Part shown: positions 1 through 11,100 of the stretch, in pieces
Position numbering within the stretch: position 1 is the first letter of the stretch
Layout of the letters: every line of letters starts with the position of its first letter
Assembly (NCBI GenBank): GCA_964558465.1
Contig: CAZLEF010000067.1
Location: 1 to 39,050 of the forward strand
DNA length: 39,050 nucleotides
Reading direction: 5' to 3'
DNA from: JACJYC01 sp964558465
Lineage (GTDB): Bacteria; Bacteroidota; Bacteroidia; Chitinophagales; Saprospiraceae
Made by a program: the position numbers and the translations under genes
Notes under the pieces: model-generated
Told to the model about the DNA's origin: nothing
What the model saw: only the letters and a program-made list of their open reading frames with translations
Database searches by the model: none

Positions 1-67
1 ATATGTCGAAAAGACCGAGGGCTGTAGTCAGAAAATTCACTCTTTACACAACCCCAGGTCGTGGTTA

Positions 68-84
68 AACAGGTTACACCTGTT
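68..84. repeat. Short hairpin, 7-bp stem with TAC loop
   Basis: The arms AACAGGT and ACCTGTT are perfectly complementary around a TAC loop. It sits just upstream of the first lipoprotein gene. It has the same build as the hairpins at 920-936 and 977-993, with a different stem sequence. There is no U-tract, so it is not an obvious terminator. Confidence 0.6.
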
Positions 85-113
85 AGCCCAAATCCATAAA
101 ACCCGTTCCAATC

Positions 114-662
114 ATGAAAAAACAATTGTTATTCCTTTACTGTGTTTTCTCCTTGTTCACCGCCTGCACCCCGGCGGAAAACCGGCAACCCGAACCGGCA
201 GCGCCCGTTTTTGACGAAGAAAAAGAGAAAGCGGCCATCATGGCTACTATTGAGCGCGAGACCGAATGTTTTTTCAAAAGTGATTATGAGTGCTGGAAGA
301 CCACTTATGCCCAGACCGATTACGCCTTTCAGGCCTGGAGCAATGCCGACGGCACCTTCGACGCCAAAACGGGCTGGCAGGAAGTCGACGAAAAGATCGG
401 AAAATACATCCGGGAAAACCCCGTGCCGGGCGTCGGCAGCATCCATCCGAAAGTCGAACGGCGCAACATGATTGTCAAGTTCTACGGCGATCAGGTGGCG
501 TATATGATCTGGGATCAGTACAATATCCGGCAGGACCTGAAAAACTACGCGCACAGCAAAGAAATCCGCATCATGGAAAAGATCGACGGCCAGTGGAAGA
601 TTGTGAATGTATCGGCTTTTTGGGATTATGTGAATCTGGTGGCGGTGGATAGTTTGAGGTAG
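114..662 (+). CDS. Lipoprotein with NTF2/SnoaL-like (DUF4440-type) domain
   Basis: This 182-aa protein starts with a lipoprotein signal (MKK, a hydrophobic core, then the lipobox FTAC with the lipidated Cys at about residue 18), so it should be anchored in a membrane facing the periplasm. After a short Pro/Glu-rich linker, residues 35-175 look like the cone-shaped NTF2-like fold. An N-terminal helix carries the series AIMATIERETECFFKSD, followed by a Trp-rich loop and final strands with the pattern GQWKIVNVSAFW, which is typical of the DUF4440/SnoaL-like family. These domains bind small molecules or act as minor enzymes; no catalytic residue can be assigned here. It appears monocistronic, with more than 450 bp of non-coding DNA downstream. 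The family call is by pattern only. Confidence 0.75.
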   Translation: MKKQLLFLYCVFSLFTACTPAENRQPEPAAPVFDEEKEKAAIMATIERETECFFKSDYECWKTTYAQTDYAFQAWSNADGTFDAKTGWQEVDEKIGKYIRENPVPGVGSIHPKVERRNMIVKFYGDQVAYMIWDQYNIRQDLKNYAHSKEIRIMEKIDGQWKIVNVSAFWDYVNLVAVDSLR

Positions 663-1118
663 TGGTAAGTCTTCAGTCGTAAGTCGTAAGTCATAGGTCA
701 TAAGTCTCCGGACTTGGATCAACCATGCCGGTGGCGTGGGAAGGAGGGGGCAGTCCGCCCGCTGTCTCCACGCCTTAGCGCATGGCGTATGCGGGCAGTC
801 GGTTTGCTGATTTTCAGGCGACCGCTTCCCTGGGGAATGATCCTGAGCGATTCCTTGATTTGATGACTTAAAACGCATCCTCGCAAGCCCTGAAGGGCAG
901 GTAAACATCCTTGAATCAACCACGCGTACCGCGTGGCCGATGGCGTGGCACGCACATCAACGAATTAACGAATCAACCACGCGTACCGCGTGGCACGCAT
1001 ATCAACAACCACAGACCAACCCTTGTACCATGATCATGGGATTGCGGCGAAGTTAACCCGGTCTTAATTTAGCGGTGATGCTTTAACCGATTTTATTCGA
1101 CTTTTAACCTCTGAAAAA
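663..1118. repeat. Gene-free stretch with word repeats and hairpins
   Basis: This 456-bp stretch has no convincing gene. It begins with degenerate TAAGTC/GTAAGTCGTA words (664-706). It then carries hairpins: CCATGCC-GGT-GGCGTGG (724-740, one T-G pair), CGCAT-GGCGT-ATGCG (779-793), GCCCT-GA-AGGGC (887-898), and two copies of CCACGCG-TAC-CGCGTGG (920-936 and 977-993). The last two lie inside a direct repeat of about 23 bp beginning GAATCAACCACGCG. The related words ATCAAC and CACGCA(C/T)ATCAAC recur here and again at 28499-28550. The ORFs that cross this stretch look accidental. Confidence 0.6.
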
Positions 1119-1676
1119 ATGAAAAAAATACTATTCCTTTTTTTACTTACCCTTCTGCTCTTTTTTCAATTCGGATGCGGGGGCGTACGTAAAAGCAACC
1201 GCGTTGGGTTCGGTTCGAGGATCTTCATTCAGAAAATTGACACTACCTCTCCCCATATAATATGGACCATCAAAAACATAACAAAAAATACAGTAACCAC
1301 TTATAGGGAAACAGAAAACAATGTGACTTTTAATCCGGGCACCGTGTTGGATATTACTTGCCGGGGAATTGACCAGGAAAGCGGAGTGGAAAAACTTAGA
1401 ATTGTATTAGACGGCTCATCTGAATGCAGGGCGCTTAGTGGTAACTTTAGTAGCCTTACGCCTCGCGATGCCGTTCCGATCGAAAAAACACAGACAGCAA
1501 GAGATGGGGTTGCTTATTCCTTCCTGGAAGCCGTGGAAGGGGGGATACGGTTGGGCTTGTGTCCGCAGGAAGGCATGGTTTGGGTTTCCGGATTCAGGTC
1601 ATATGAGGCCGAAGCCAGAAACTTTCGCAACAGGGTATCCAATTCAACCCTGATGATTACAATAGTCAATGATTAA
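1119..1676 (+). CDS. Hypothetical lipoprotein
   Basis: This 185-aa protein opens with MKK, a long Leu/Phe-rich core and the lipobox QFGC followed by GG, so it is a predicted lipoprotein with Cys at about residue 20. The mature part is a small beta-rich domain. Residues 75-105 (DITCRGIDQESGVEKLRIVLDG) resemble an Ig-like strand pair of the type found in domains with a 'DxxSGV' turn, and two further Cys residues could form a disulfide. I do not recognise the family. It is 134 bp upstream of the four-gene giant-protein block in the same orientation, so it could be read with that block, but the gap makes this uncertain. The GC content is ordinary for the window. Confidence 0.7.
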   Translation: MKKILFLFLLTLLLFFQFGCGGVRKSNRVGFGSRIFIQKIDTTSPHIIWTIKNITKNTVTTYRETENNVTFNPGTVLDITCRGIDQESGVEKLRIVLDGSSECRALSGNFSSLTPRDAVPIEKTQTARDGVAYSFLEAVEGGIRLGLCPQEGMVWVSGFRSYEAEARNFRNRVSNSTLMITIVND

Positions 1677-1810
1677 AAATCGGCTGCGGATTGCCGGACT
1701 GTGGACTGCAGACTGTTAGACTATTCATACCGCTCCATTGAGAGAGGCCCGTTCTGACAACCAGATTTTGACCCTTCATAGAAAACCGGTAAAACGATGA
1801 TAGTAGAACC

Positions 1811-4800
1811 ATGATCCAAAGACCCTCTAATCCTTTATCTTTAATTGCCTTAATTGCAAATAGCAACCCAGCTAGCCTGTTGTTTGACAACCAGTTATTG
1901 CAACGCGGCATCCATCTGCGCTGGAGTTTTGACCCGGACCTGGGATACCCGCGCAATGGGTTTAATGTATATCGATCCAGCTTGGATGATAACGGTCGAA
2001 TTAATGCCCCAACAAGTGTGTTGTTTAATTGGAGTTTCGATATGTCCCTGGACAGCTTGTTCCAAACGCACACCATCCCTTTTCCCGGGTATGCCGGTTT
2101 TCTGGAACAACGTTATAGCGGAAACAACACCATTGCTCAGATCTACGAGCATATTCAGTCGCTGCGGCCGACGGAACAAGAATGGGTGCGGCGGTCAAAT
2201 AAATTTCCACAGGCCGAAGGAAAAAAAATACAAATTCCGGTATTGGATTCGATCCTGCTTGCGGCTGCCGATCCCAATATCGCCCGCTTTGCCGGGTTAT
2301 ATTTCGTGGATCATCAACTCCTGGATTCTGGTGAAGTACTGAATCGTGCCTGTTATTGGGTAGAGGGAGACTGGGGCGCCCAAAGCTACCCCAAAAAGGA
2401 TATTGACCTGAAAAATATTCCCGCTCAGGAACTGGGCTTGAGTATCCGTAAACCAGGTATTGAAATTATTGCCCAGGGAGGGTATTTTATCAATGCACGT
2501 GTCGAACCCCCGGCAACTTCCCGGGTTGCCTATGACCGGCTTTGGTTTAGAGGAGAGCCAGGGAGAATTCTGACCATTTCATCGGATGAACCGGTAGAAG
2601 AGATGATCCTGGATGGCAGCTTTCTGGAGCCGGGCGATATTTTTACGGATGGCCGCCAGCCCGCAGTAATAGACAGAACAGGTTCGGAGATGACCATCAT
2701 CAGCCCCGGCCGCCCATTCTTTCAGTTAAGTATTTCGACAACCCGGACGAATGGGGTATACCTGGAAAAAGTTTCCCTGCGCCGGAAAACAGGACCTATC
2801 GGCAATTTGCGTTCTCCTGTCTGCTATCTGGCCGCGGTGAGTTTGGAACTTCCAGTTGGAATTTTTGTCGCTCCCCGAATAAATATGGAGGAGCCGGTGA
2901 TAGAGGCGGCAACGCCAGTACTGAATAATAATGGATACCTGGAATTGCCCAAGTCGCAGATCGTATTACCTGCCAGTTATTACAATCCTTCCTGGACATT
3001 TCCCGCCAAACCCCTTTCGCTCATTTTTGGCAAATCGCCTGGAGAAGCCTCGCAACCCCTGCCTGATTTTACGCTGAACAACCGCTTCGACGATGCAGAT
3101 CGCGGGCCCGCATTGTTTCGGGCACAAGAAGAACCATTGCCTGACCTGGCAGCCTGGTTCAAGTTTGACGGGAATTTTGAGGATGCCAAATCAAAACAAG
3201 CCGCCACGCCGATCGGGAAACTGCGTTTTGCAAAAGCCAATATCGGCCAGGAACGCCTTCAAATAGATGAACGGTACCCCCATCTTCAAACCGTTGGAAA
3301 ACGTGTTTTGTGTTTCGACGGAAATACCGCGTTGATGCTCGACCGTTTTCAGGAACTCAAATCCCCGGGCAATAGTTTTACTATTTCCTTTCGGGTCTTA
3401 GCCGGCACAATGAACAAGGATACCATCCGGACCCTATTGGGAAGCGACACCGGAGAGGGCCTGTTTATTGGGATTTCATCCGTGGCGGACCAGCGTGATG
3501 AATTGAAACTGCATCTTCGGATCAACGATACGGTAGTGGAACTGCCCGAGTGGACCTTTGTCAACTATTGGCAAAATCTGGCTTTGGTGGTACGTAACGG
3601 ACGCGGCCAGATTTTTATCAATTTCAGCCCGCTCGGGGGGACTTTTGTTTTCCCCGCAGCGCAGCTTCGCTTTTCGGATAGAAACCTTTATCTGGGCGGA
3701 ATCCCCGGCGGGCCCCGTGATCAGAACTTTCGGGGGTTCTTGGCCGATGTGCAATTCTGGCATCGCGCCGTCGACCCACGCACCGCTGCCTTGTCTCTGG
3801 CGCAGCATTCGGTAGCTTTGGATCAATACCTGCCGTTACGGCCGGCGTTCCATTTACCGGAGACGCTGTCATTCAACGGGCAGGCGCCGCACCGGCAGTT
3901 CACACAGCCCGATTTGCAGGATTTGACTTCCTTTTCCATCCAGTTTTGGATGCGCCCCGAAGCGGGGGGATATTTCCTGGGATTTCCCGGTACAAATGGT
4001 TTTGCATTGAGATTAAACGAGACCGACCGCAGGTTGCATTTTGTAACTCGTTTTGACCCGGAAACAAGTATCGTCTCCAATTGGCAATATGAGCGTGAAG
4101 CGTGGACCCAAATCGGGATTACTTATGATTGTCAGCAGTTAAAGATTTTTGTCGATGGTCGCCTGGATAAATCTGTCAATCTTTTTCGCAGGTTTAACAT
4201 GGCCGATTTATCGACAGTTCCGGATAACGGTTCCATTCCGGCTTTCAGGGGCCGGATTGCCGACTTTCGCATATACAAATTGCCGCTGCCTCCCCAAACG
4301 CTGAAAACTCGCGGCCCGATAAGCTCCCATCCGCAGATTCTGACCTTTTTGCCAGGCGACCATCCCTGGCAGGACCTGAGTTACCCCCTGGCGCCGGTTC
4401 TGTTGACCCGGCAGATGGGCATGTTTTTTTGGATCCATCCGGAAAATGATCCTCTTCCTCCGGGCAACCATCGGCCTGTATTGCTTTTCAATAGTGGTAT
4501 CAATTTTATTACATTCCTGAGTCCTCTGAAGTATAGGCATGAGTATTACTTTGGAATTCGCTTGGCAAGCGTCACAATCGGCACGGAGAGAACAACCATT
4601 CAACCTGATTGCTGGACGCATATCGGCATTACCTGGGATGCTGAAAAGGTATGTCTTTTCATCAATGGCCTGCTGATTGAAACTATTTCCGAAAACGTTC
4701 CAAATCAACTACTGTTCAATCCGGCAAATATTTCAATTGGTAATGGAATTGCCGGAAATCCCGGTTATGACGCCTTTCAGGGCCAGGTTACCGGATTTCA

Positions 4801-7800
4801 GATATGGAACCAGGCTATATCTCCCAACGAGCTTCGCTTTTTTTCTGCACCGCCTTTCCTTGTGGACCGTAATGTAGACGACGGGGATTATACCTACTAC
4901 GTACGCAGCACAGACCTGTGGGGACAATTGAGCGGTTGGAGCGCGCCTCTTTCCGTTCAGGTGCAAAACCGGCTGACTTTCAACGGCCCCGTGGATGTAA
5001 AAGCTACATTCCTGCCCGTCGCAGGAGAAGTGATCCAAACAACAGCCCTTCCCGAAGAAGACCATACCCCAAAGCGGTACGAAGCGGTAATCGAGCTTCA
5101 GGCGCCATTTTTGGGCGACCCCCGCGAATTGCGGCGTTATGAAGCTTTGTTCTCCCGCCCAGGGCAACGCGCCACTTTTTCCGGCGGCACGGAAGCATAC
5201 CGCTTAAAGCAGCCCTTTGAGGTATTGTTAGCCGAACGCGCCGGTGGGCGCTTGTTGAAATTAACCCTGCGGGACCGCCCCTTCGCCCAACTTGAACCTG
5301 CCATTAATGATCAGGTATCCATCGCCTTCGATCAGGAATTTGTATTTTCATGGGCATGGACAGGCGTACAACAATTGCACAACCCCGCTGTGGACAGATT
5401 CCTGCCCCATCTGCGCAGGGGCGCCTGGAACGAGGTCGTCGCGCCCATATACGAGGTAATTTCCCATCCAGAGCGCCATTACAGATTACAAACCCGGATC
5501 GAACTACCCGAGGAGGAATTCATCAATGCGTATGCTGCGGTGGAAAATCGTCTGTATCGTATTGTGGAATATGCGAGAGACCATATTACCCTCGAGGCGC
5601 AAGGCGACTTCGATATGCCGCCCCCGCGCGTTGGCGCCACCCTGCACATCAACGTGCCGGAGATATCCTCAATTTACGCCGATCCGCTTGATAAAACCCA
5701 ATACATTCCCCTTGAACCGGAAATCACCAGTGTCTTCCGGCCCTGGGAACCTAGACAATATGAACTCAGAAACGCAGATATGCTCACCGCAGAAGAAATC
5801 GGCCGCTTGCGATCCGATATTGCGGAAGCCGATTGGCAGGATCGCGGATTGGATTGGTTGCCGGAAAAAAATGTCCTCCGCCTTGAGCTGACCGGCATTC
5901 GGGAAACACCCCCCGCCAATATGCCGCTCAATCAGGCTGCCAATGCGGAGGAGTCGCAATATATGCGACAACATTACGTGCCTGGCGCCGTGGTTGCCAT
6001 GTGCGCCGTAAACGAAATATGGGCTTACCGGATTTTTTACGTCTTTTGGCACGAAGTGCGCCGGCAACCCGACGGCAGCCTGCAATGGATCGGTTACCTG
6101 TCCGCTCCGGAGGGCGAAGGACCGGAGGAACTGACCGGAGATACCGTAAGCTTTGCGGGCCGGTCGCCGACCCGAATTTATTATGGCCGAAAATTTCAAC
6201 GCCGCCTGAGCTTGCCCGCCGGACTGTTGCCGGATTTTTCAGTCGCCCCTACCAATGAGTTCAGTATAGCTGTGGAAGCCGCTACCGCCGATGGTTCGAT
6301 TGAAGGAGAACTTTCCCCCAAAGCTGCTATGATCGCCGCCGACCGCCGCCTGGCTGTCCCGGGCCCGATCCCTCGTATCCTGAACATCGGCAAACCCGGT
6401 TTCGACGGACAGGCCGCCTGCACCGTGGAGTGGGATGTTGTGCCCGATGCCCTGGGGTACCAGCTCTACCGCGCAGTGGATACGGCGATCTTTGAGCGCG
6501 ACCAGGAGCAACGCCGCCGCCGCGAAGCCGGTAGCGACTATGCCGGGGGAGATATTGCCGGCGTATTCCGCGACGATCCCGATTTTGCCGACTGGCTGAG
6601 GGCATACCGCCACCGCCGGCCGGAAGCCGCCCTGGCAAACCTGGACGGACTTTTTGCGCCGCGTCTCAACCCGGCCTGGGAAGCGCAGGATGCATTCTGG
6701 CGGGAATGGGCGGGGCTCTTTTACACAGGTCCTGAATGGGCGGAACAAGATTGGAAAGCAGACGTTATCCAGCGCCGCCGCCGGGCGGGCCCTTACGCAG
6801 GAATGAGTTATGACCAAGTATTAACAGATCCTCCGCGGCATAGAGGCTGGGTGGCTGCCCGTACCGGCGGGCAGGATCCTGCCGGCTTCTTTCCCCCGGA
6901 AATCAACCCTGCCTGGCTGACCGCCCACGAGTTCTGGCGCGCCTGGGCCGACCGCTTTTATCCATCCCTGACTGACCGGGAGGTGGAAGACCTGGCCAAC
7001 CGTCCCGGCAACGAAAGCGCCTTCACCATTGTGCACAATGAGCCGCTGAACCCGCCGGTTACCGATGAAAGAGTCATCTATACCGATCCGGTGAGCGGCA
7101 CGGTCAGCAACGGCTACCTGTACCGCACCCGGGTACTGGGGCGCAACCTGCAAGCGGGCGCCTGGAGCAAGGCAAGCGAACCGAAAGCCCTGGAAAAACC
7201 CGCCTCCCCGCCGCGCGCCCCCGTATTTACAAAGGTAGAAGCCGGCGACCGGCAGATCACCCTGCAATGGGCCCTCAACCGCGAACCCAACCTGCTGGGG
7301 TACACACTTTACCGCGCTGAAGACGAAGCCTTGCTGGCCGACCTGCGCTGGGCGGACGCGGCGCCCATTCCAGGGGTGACGTCCATCTTCATTCCCGATC
7401 CGCGCATTGTGACGCGTTGGGATGAAAACGGAGATGCCTACATTCTGTTGCCGGGCGATTCGCCGATAACCCGGGCAGAGCAAATTCTGGGAATTTACCG
7501 GGCGGATGAGTTTGATGCCGGGGCGGAAAGGGTAGAGGTGCAGGTGGGGGCGATGGATTATCGGTTGGGAGTGCAGACTTCTGTCGTAATCCTGGGCGAC
7601 AGGACGTTTCGCCGGGTAACGGGATTGCGGAAGGTGGCTAGAGGGGTGGAGATGGCGATAGTGTGGCGGGATATTATGGACATAAAATTACTTGAAACCA
7701 GAGCAATTTATCTATATACAGATATAAATGTTGTTTGGGGGGTAAACTATTATTATAAAATTAGTAGTGTAGCAAAAAATGGATTTAAAAGCGATTCTCC

Positions 7801-8170
7801 TAAATGTATTTTGGGTAAATCGCTGGACGATTCAATACCAATTTCTCCGGAATGGATATCAGGAACCTGGGTGAAGTACTTAAATACAGGAGAAATATTA
7901 CCTTTTAATACTGTGTCAGAAGGAAAATCTTGTATTCAACTGATTTGGAGCGAAGAACCATTAGGTGCGCGAATTAAAATTCAAAAGAAGAATCAATTGG
8001 GCGTTTGGATCGATATTACCGATTGGCTTTATGATGTTCAACACTATCTAGATTTAGCATTAGAAACAAGCGATACTTTTTATGATCAAACATATAGATT
8101 ATTATTATTGGGGACAAACAATAAGAGTAATCAGTATTTTAAAGAATTGCTCATTCAAAAAATCATTTAG
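1811..8170 (+). CDS. Giant LamG/Fn3 multidomain protein (2119 aa)
   Basis: First gene of the block. No signal peptide or T9SS tail is visible. Domains in order: an N-terminal Fn3-like region (about 20-200) opening with GIHLRWSFDPDLGYPRNGF; a beta-rich region (200-440); three concanavalin-like LamG domains at about 443-665, 682-835 and 843-1010, with repeated signatures such as FKFDGNFED, SFSIQFWMRP, WTHIGITWDAEKVCLFING and IWNQAISPNEL; an Fn3 end (1018-1050); a long unrecognised region (1055-1530); then Fn3 domains at about 1537-1790 and 1800-1998. The first of these holds a duplicated Trp/Arg-rich helical insert (1562-1722). The last 160 residues are encoded by AT-rich DNA unlike the rest. 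LamG and Fn3 modules usually bind glycans or build adhesive scaffolds, so a binding or structural role is inferred; no enzyme motif was seen. The next gene starts 3 bp after the stop. Confidence 0.85.
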   Translation: MIQRPSNPLSLIALIANSNPASLLFDNQLLQRGIHLRWSFDPDLGYPRNGFNVYRSSLDDNGRINAPTSVLFNWSFDMSLDSLFQTHTIPFPGYAGFLEQRYSGNNTIAQIYEHIQSLRPTEQEWVRRSNKFPQAEGKKIQIPVLDSILLAAADPNIARFAGLYFVDHQLLDSGEVLNRACYWVEGDWGAQSYPKKDIDLKNIPAQELGLSIRKPGIEIIAQGGYFINARVEPPATSRVAYDRLWFRGEPGRILTISSDEPVEEMILDGSFLEPGDIFTDGRQPAVIDRTGSEMTIISPGRPFFQLSISTTRTNGVYLEKVSLRRKTGPIGNLRSPVCYLAAVSLELPVGIFVAPRINMEEPVIEAATPVLNNNGYLELPKSQIVLPASYYNPSWTFPAKPLSLIFGKSPGEASQPLPDFTLNNRFDDADRGPALFRAQEEPLPDLAAWFKFDGNFEDAKSKQAATPIGKLRFAKANIGQERLQIDERYPHLQTVGKRVLCFDGNTALMLDRFQELKSPGNSFTISFRVLAGTMNKDTIRTLLGSDTGEGLFIGISSVADQRDELKLHLRINDTVVELPEWTFVNYWQNLALVVRNGRGQIFINFSPLGGTFVFPAAQLRFSDRNLYLGGIPGGPRDQNFRGFLADVQFWHRAVDPRTAALSLAQHSVALDQYLPLRPAFHLPETLSFNGQAPHRQFTQPDLQDLTSFSIQFWMRPEAGGYFLGFPGTNGFALRLNETDRRLHFVTRFDPETSIVSNWQYEREAWTQIGITYDCQQLKIFVDGRLDKSVNLFRRFNMADLSTVPDNGSIPAFRGRIADFRIYKLPLPPQTLKTRGPISSHPQILTFLPGDHPWQDLSYPLAPVLLTRQMGMFFWIHPENDPLPPGNHRPVLLFNSGINFITFLSPLKYRHEYYFGIRLASVTIGTERTTIQPDCWTHIGITWDAEKVCLFINGLLIETISENVPNQLLFNPANISIGNGIAGNPGYDAFQGQVTGFQIWNQAISPNELRFFSAPPFLVDRNVDDGDYTYYVRSTDLWGQLSGWSAPLSVQVQNRLTFNGPVDVKATFLPVAGEVIQTTALPEEDHTPKRYEAVIELQAPFLGDPRELRRYEALFSRPGQRATFSGGTEAYRLKQPFEVLLAERAGGRLLKLTLRDRPFAQLEPAINDQVSIAFDQEFVFSWAWTGVQQLHNPAVDRFLPHLRRGAWNEVVAPIYEVISHPERHYRLQTRIELPEEEFINAYAAVENRLYRIVEYARDHITLEAQGDFDMPPPRVGATLHINVPEISSIYADPLDKTQYIPLEPEITSVFRPWEPRQYELRNADMLTAEEIGRLRSDIAEADWQDRGLDWLPEKNVLRLELTGIRETPPANMPLNQAANAEESQYMRQHYVPGAVVAMCAVNEIWAYRIFYVFWHEVRRQPDGSLQWIGYLSAPEGEGPEELTGDTVSFAGRSPTRIYYGRKFQRRLSLPAGLLPDFSVAPTNEFSIAVEAATADGSIEGELSPKAAMIAADRRLAVPGPIPRILNIGKPGFDGQAACTVEWDVVPDALGYQLYRAVDTAIFERDQEQRRRREAGSDYAGGDIAGVFRDDPDFADWLRAYRHRRPEAALANLDGLFAPRLNPAWEAQDAFWREWAGLFYTGPEWAEQDWKADVIQRRRRAGPYAGMSYDQVLTDPPRHRGWVAARTGGQDPAGFFPPEINPAWLTAHEFWRAWADRFYPSLTDREVEDLANRPGNESAFTIVHNEPLNPPVTDERVIYTDPVSGTVSNGYLYRTRVLGRNLQAGAWSKASEPKALEKPASPPRAPVFTKVEAGDRQITLQWALNREPNLLGYTLYRAEDEALLADLRWADAAPIPGVTSIFIPDPRIVTRWDENGDAYILLPGDSPITRAEQILGIYRADEFDAGAERVEVQVGAMDYRLGVQTSVVILGDRTFRRVTGLRKVARGVEMAIVWRDIMDIKLLETRAIYLYTDINVVWGVNYYYKISSVAKNGFKSDSPKCILGKSLDDSIPISPEWISGTWVKYLNTGEILPFNTVSEGKSCIQLIWSEEPLGARIKIQKKNQLGVWIDITDWLYDVQHYLDLALETSDTFYDQTYRLLLLGTNNKSNQYFKELLIQKII
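6494..6975 (+). repeat. Tandemly duplicated helical insert inside an Fn3 domain
   Basis: Residues about 1562-1644 and 1648-1722 of the giant LamG/Fn3 protein align as two diverged copies. Both have a run of Arg followed by an AG..YAG motif, then a DP turn and a W-A segment, and both end in NPAW....(A/E)FWR.WA..FY. The copies interrupt an Fn3 domain between the strand GYQLYRAVD and the strands that resume near residue 1735 (FTIVHNEPL). Confidence 0.7.
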
Positions 8171-11100
8171 AATATGTCATACAGTGAATTATTGACAGGG
8201 TTTATTGAGCACAGACGTGATGTTACTTTCCCGGTTCATGTTGATGATTCGATGAATGTTGTCCATGAGGCTCTGCCATATGGTTTTAATAATGATGGAA
8301 CAACATTTAAAAAAGAATGGAATATTACGCCGCAATCTGGACGTCAAGTGCGTCTCGTCGCAGCCTTTACGGGAACCGTATCGGTAAAACATGAGGGGTT
8401 TCAATATTTTATTCTTATTTATGTTTTTTCATTGAGGCCTTATTCGGAAAATGACGATTTGCCGGATGGTTATCCACTCCCAAAATATGCAAAATATGGC
8501 CCTTTTTCATTAAATACGGCAGAATATATTGTAAGGAATTTATTGTTACCTCAAAATGTATTTTCAACTATTTTAAGGACATATGTACAAGAGCAACCGA
8601 CATCTCCAATGGCAGAGCCAGACAGGGATTTTATATTAACAGAGATTTTAAATAATAGATTTGAACCAGGAATTCCGCTTGAGGCTGGTACGGTTTTGTT
8701 CAATATTGACCCAGGGATGGAAGTGAAATTTTCATTGCATCCTGAAGATTCTAATCGAGTTGTAATGGATAATATTTATTTTAATCCCAATTTTTATTTT
8801 GTTAAATGGCGTAATGCGATTGAAGATTATAGTCGTTTTCCCAGTCACTTTAAACAGACTGTATTAGCTCCTCCAATTACTAATGGAAACATACGATATG
8901 TATTAAGAACTGTTGGGGATATCAGATATCCTATTTCTCTCCAATATCCAAATTTGAGAAATGCCTATACTTCAGCAGACCCGCATGATTGCATATTGGT
9001 CATTGATAATTTTAATATACTTGATCATGCCGGACTCCAAATTGCCAAAGGCGTTTCCATAATTGGGTTAACTAGTAATCCATCTGACGATATAAAAAGA
9101 TTAGATCATTATGGAGGAGTAGAATTAATCAGTCAGGCAAGAAGTCAATATCCAAGTCTAACAAACGCTAGAGGAGGAAGAGGGTTGAGAATTTTATATT
9201 CTGTGTTGATGGACGACGCGATTGGTTTAGTTTATCTTCAGAGTTTGGCTGTTTGTGGCAACTTATTGTCATGCGATTCGAGTACGGAGGGAGGCGCTGG
9301 AATAGCTATTATTAATAATTCTTTTTCATCCCCAAATTATACACCCAGAACAAATGTTCATATTAATAACTGCGCAATTATTGGTAATCGTATGGAGAGC
9401 TTCCCTACGACGAATCCAAGCAGCGTTTACCAAGGAGGTGGTATATTATGCTTCTATTCCTCCCCTTTGATAACGAATTGCTTAATAAAAGAGAACCACT
9501 CATATTGTCAGGGCGGGGGCATTGGAATCCACTTTTTTGGATGGCCATATATATTCAATAACTTAATCGCATATAATGTATCTGAAGGAAATCCAAATGG
9601 AGATTTTGATGGAGGCTCTAATCCAGGTGGGGATGGAGATGGCGGAGGCATAGGTATATTCCAAGCCGATAAAGAAAACTCTCCTGATCATGATTTTACT
9701 CAACGTGGCAGCGCTACTGTAGCTGTTGTAAGCCAGAACATACTTGGATTATGGAATACACAGAGATTGCAACATGCAAAAAATAAAGATATTAAAATAA
9801 TTAATAATATTATTAGGTTTAATCAAGCACAAATGGCAGGTGGAGGAATTTATGGGACAGCATGCGCTTTTATTAACTTATATGGAAATACTATTACACA
9901 TAATACTGCAGTTAATGAAAATGGAGGAGGGGTCCAGGTGACATTTGGTTCAAGGCTGATAATGAAAAATGACACTGTACAAGAGAACTCTGCTCTAAAT
10001 GGTAATGGAGGAGGTGTTTTTTTAAGATCTTCTAAAGCGAGGATTGAAGATGTTCGTATAACTGGTAACAGAAGCCGGTTTTGTGGCGGGATCATGATAT
10101 TATCAAAAGAAGAAATTATGGGTAGTGTAAGAGTAGGGCTTATTGTTGAGGTCCCTGCATATGATATGTTGCTGTTTTTAGCATTCGATCACATTGACAA
10201 AGTAAAAGCGGAATTTATAAGATCTTCAGTACGTGATAATATTCACCAGGGGCATCCTTTAGGTTCTAACTTAATCGCAAACAGGGATTGCAGATTATTT
10301 CAAGTACCTATTCGCGATTTATTTACTAGTAGAAATTTTATTAGATGTTTAGAAATTGAAATATCTTCTGATTCGGATATTCCGGAAGTATTTCTTTTTC
10401 ATGATCATTTTACCAATGTAAGGCCACCTTCTACCCATGTAGGAGAGAGAGATGTTATACCATTTGCAATTGGGCAAATAATTAATTTTTAATGATTGTA
10501 ATATGCCAGAATTAAAACCATTTTTGCCTCTACGACATACTTTTTCGATATTGCCTCTAAACGATCTAGGCGTTAATCTGAATGGAGAATTCTTTGATCT
10601 TATTGGAATCGAATACTTTGAAATTGATGTCAATGAAGGGGAGCAAATCATTTCTATAAACGCAGCATTAGCATTTATTGATGAAATTGTATTAGAAGTT
10701 CCTAATTCGAATGGACTGGCATTGGTCATAAATTCTGACCGAGGGAGAGCCTCCTTCCCATTTAGTTTGATGTTTGGCGCCAGAAGCGAATATGCAATTA
10801 GAAATTTTCAATTCAAGATAAGAATACCAAGGGAGGTAATTCGCAAAGCTAAACGACCAAATGGAGATAATTCTAACACTTCAGGATGGGAACAAGACAA
10901 TGAAGGGATGTATGAAATTATTTTGCCTTCATTTGATCTTGTTTTAGACGGCAATCTTCAACCCTCAGTTCAGGGGAGCATATCATTATCTTTATCCCCT
11001 GGCTTTATCGGGGATACAGGAATTGTCTTTGAAGCTGAAAATATGGGTCTATATCTAGATTCCGGGACGCCTCCTCCTGCTGGCAGATCAACAGGCTGGA

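Noticed and set aside
129..923. A 264-codon minus-strand frame running over the first lipoprotein gene and the hairpin-rich gap
   Set aside because: It crosses repeat DNA, reads as low-complexity and has no protein-like motifs, while the plus-strand lipoprotein is well supported.
1797..1814. A 5-codon frame (ATG ATA GTA GAA CCA TGA) whose stop overlaps the start of the LamG/Fn3 gene
   Set aside because: Too short to support; such a frame is expected by chance, and there is no other sign of a leader peptide.
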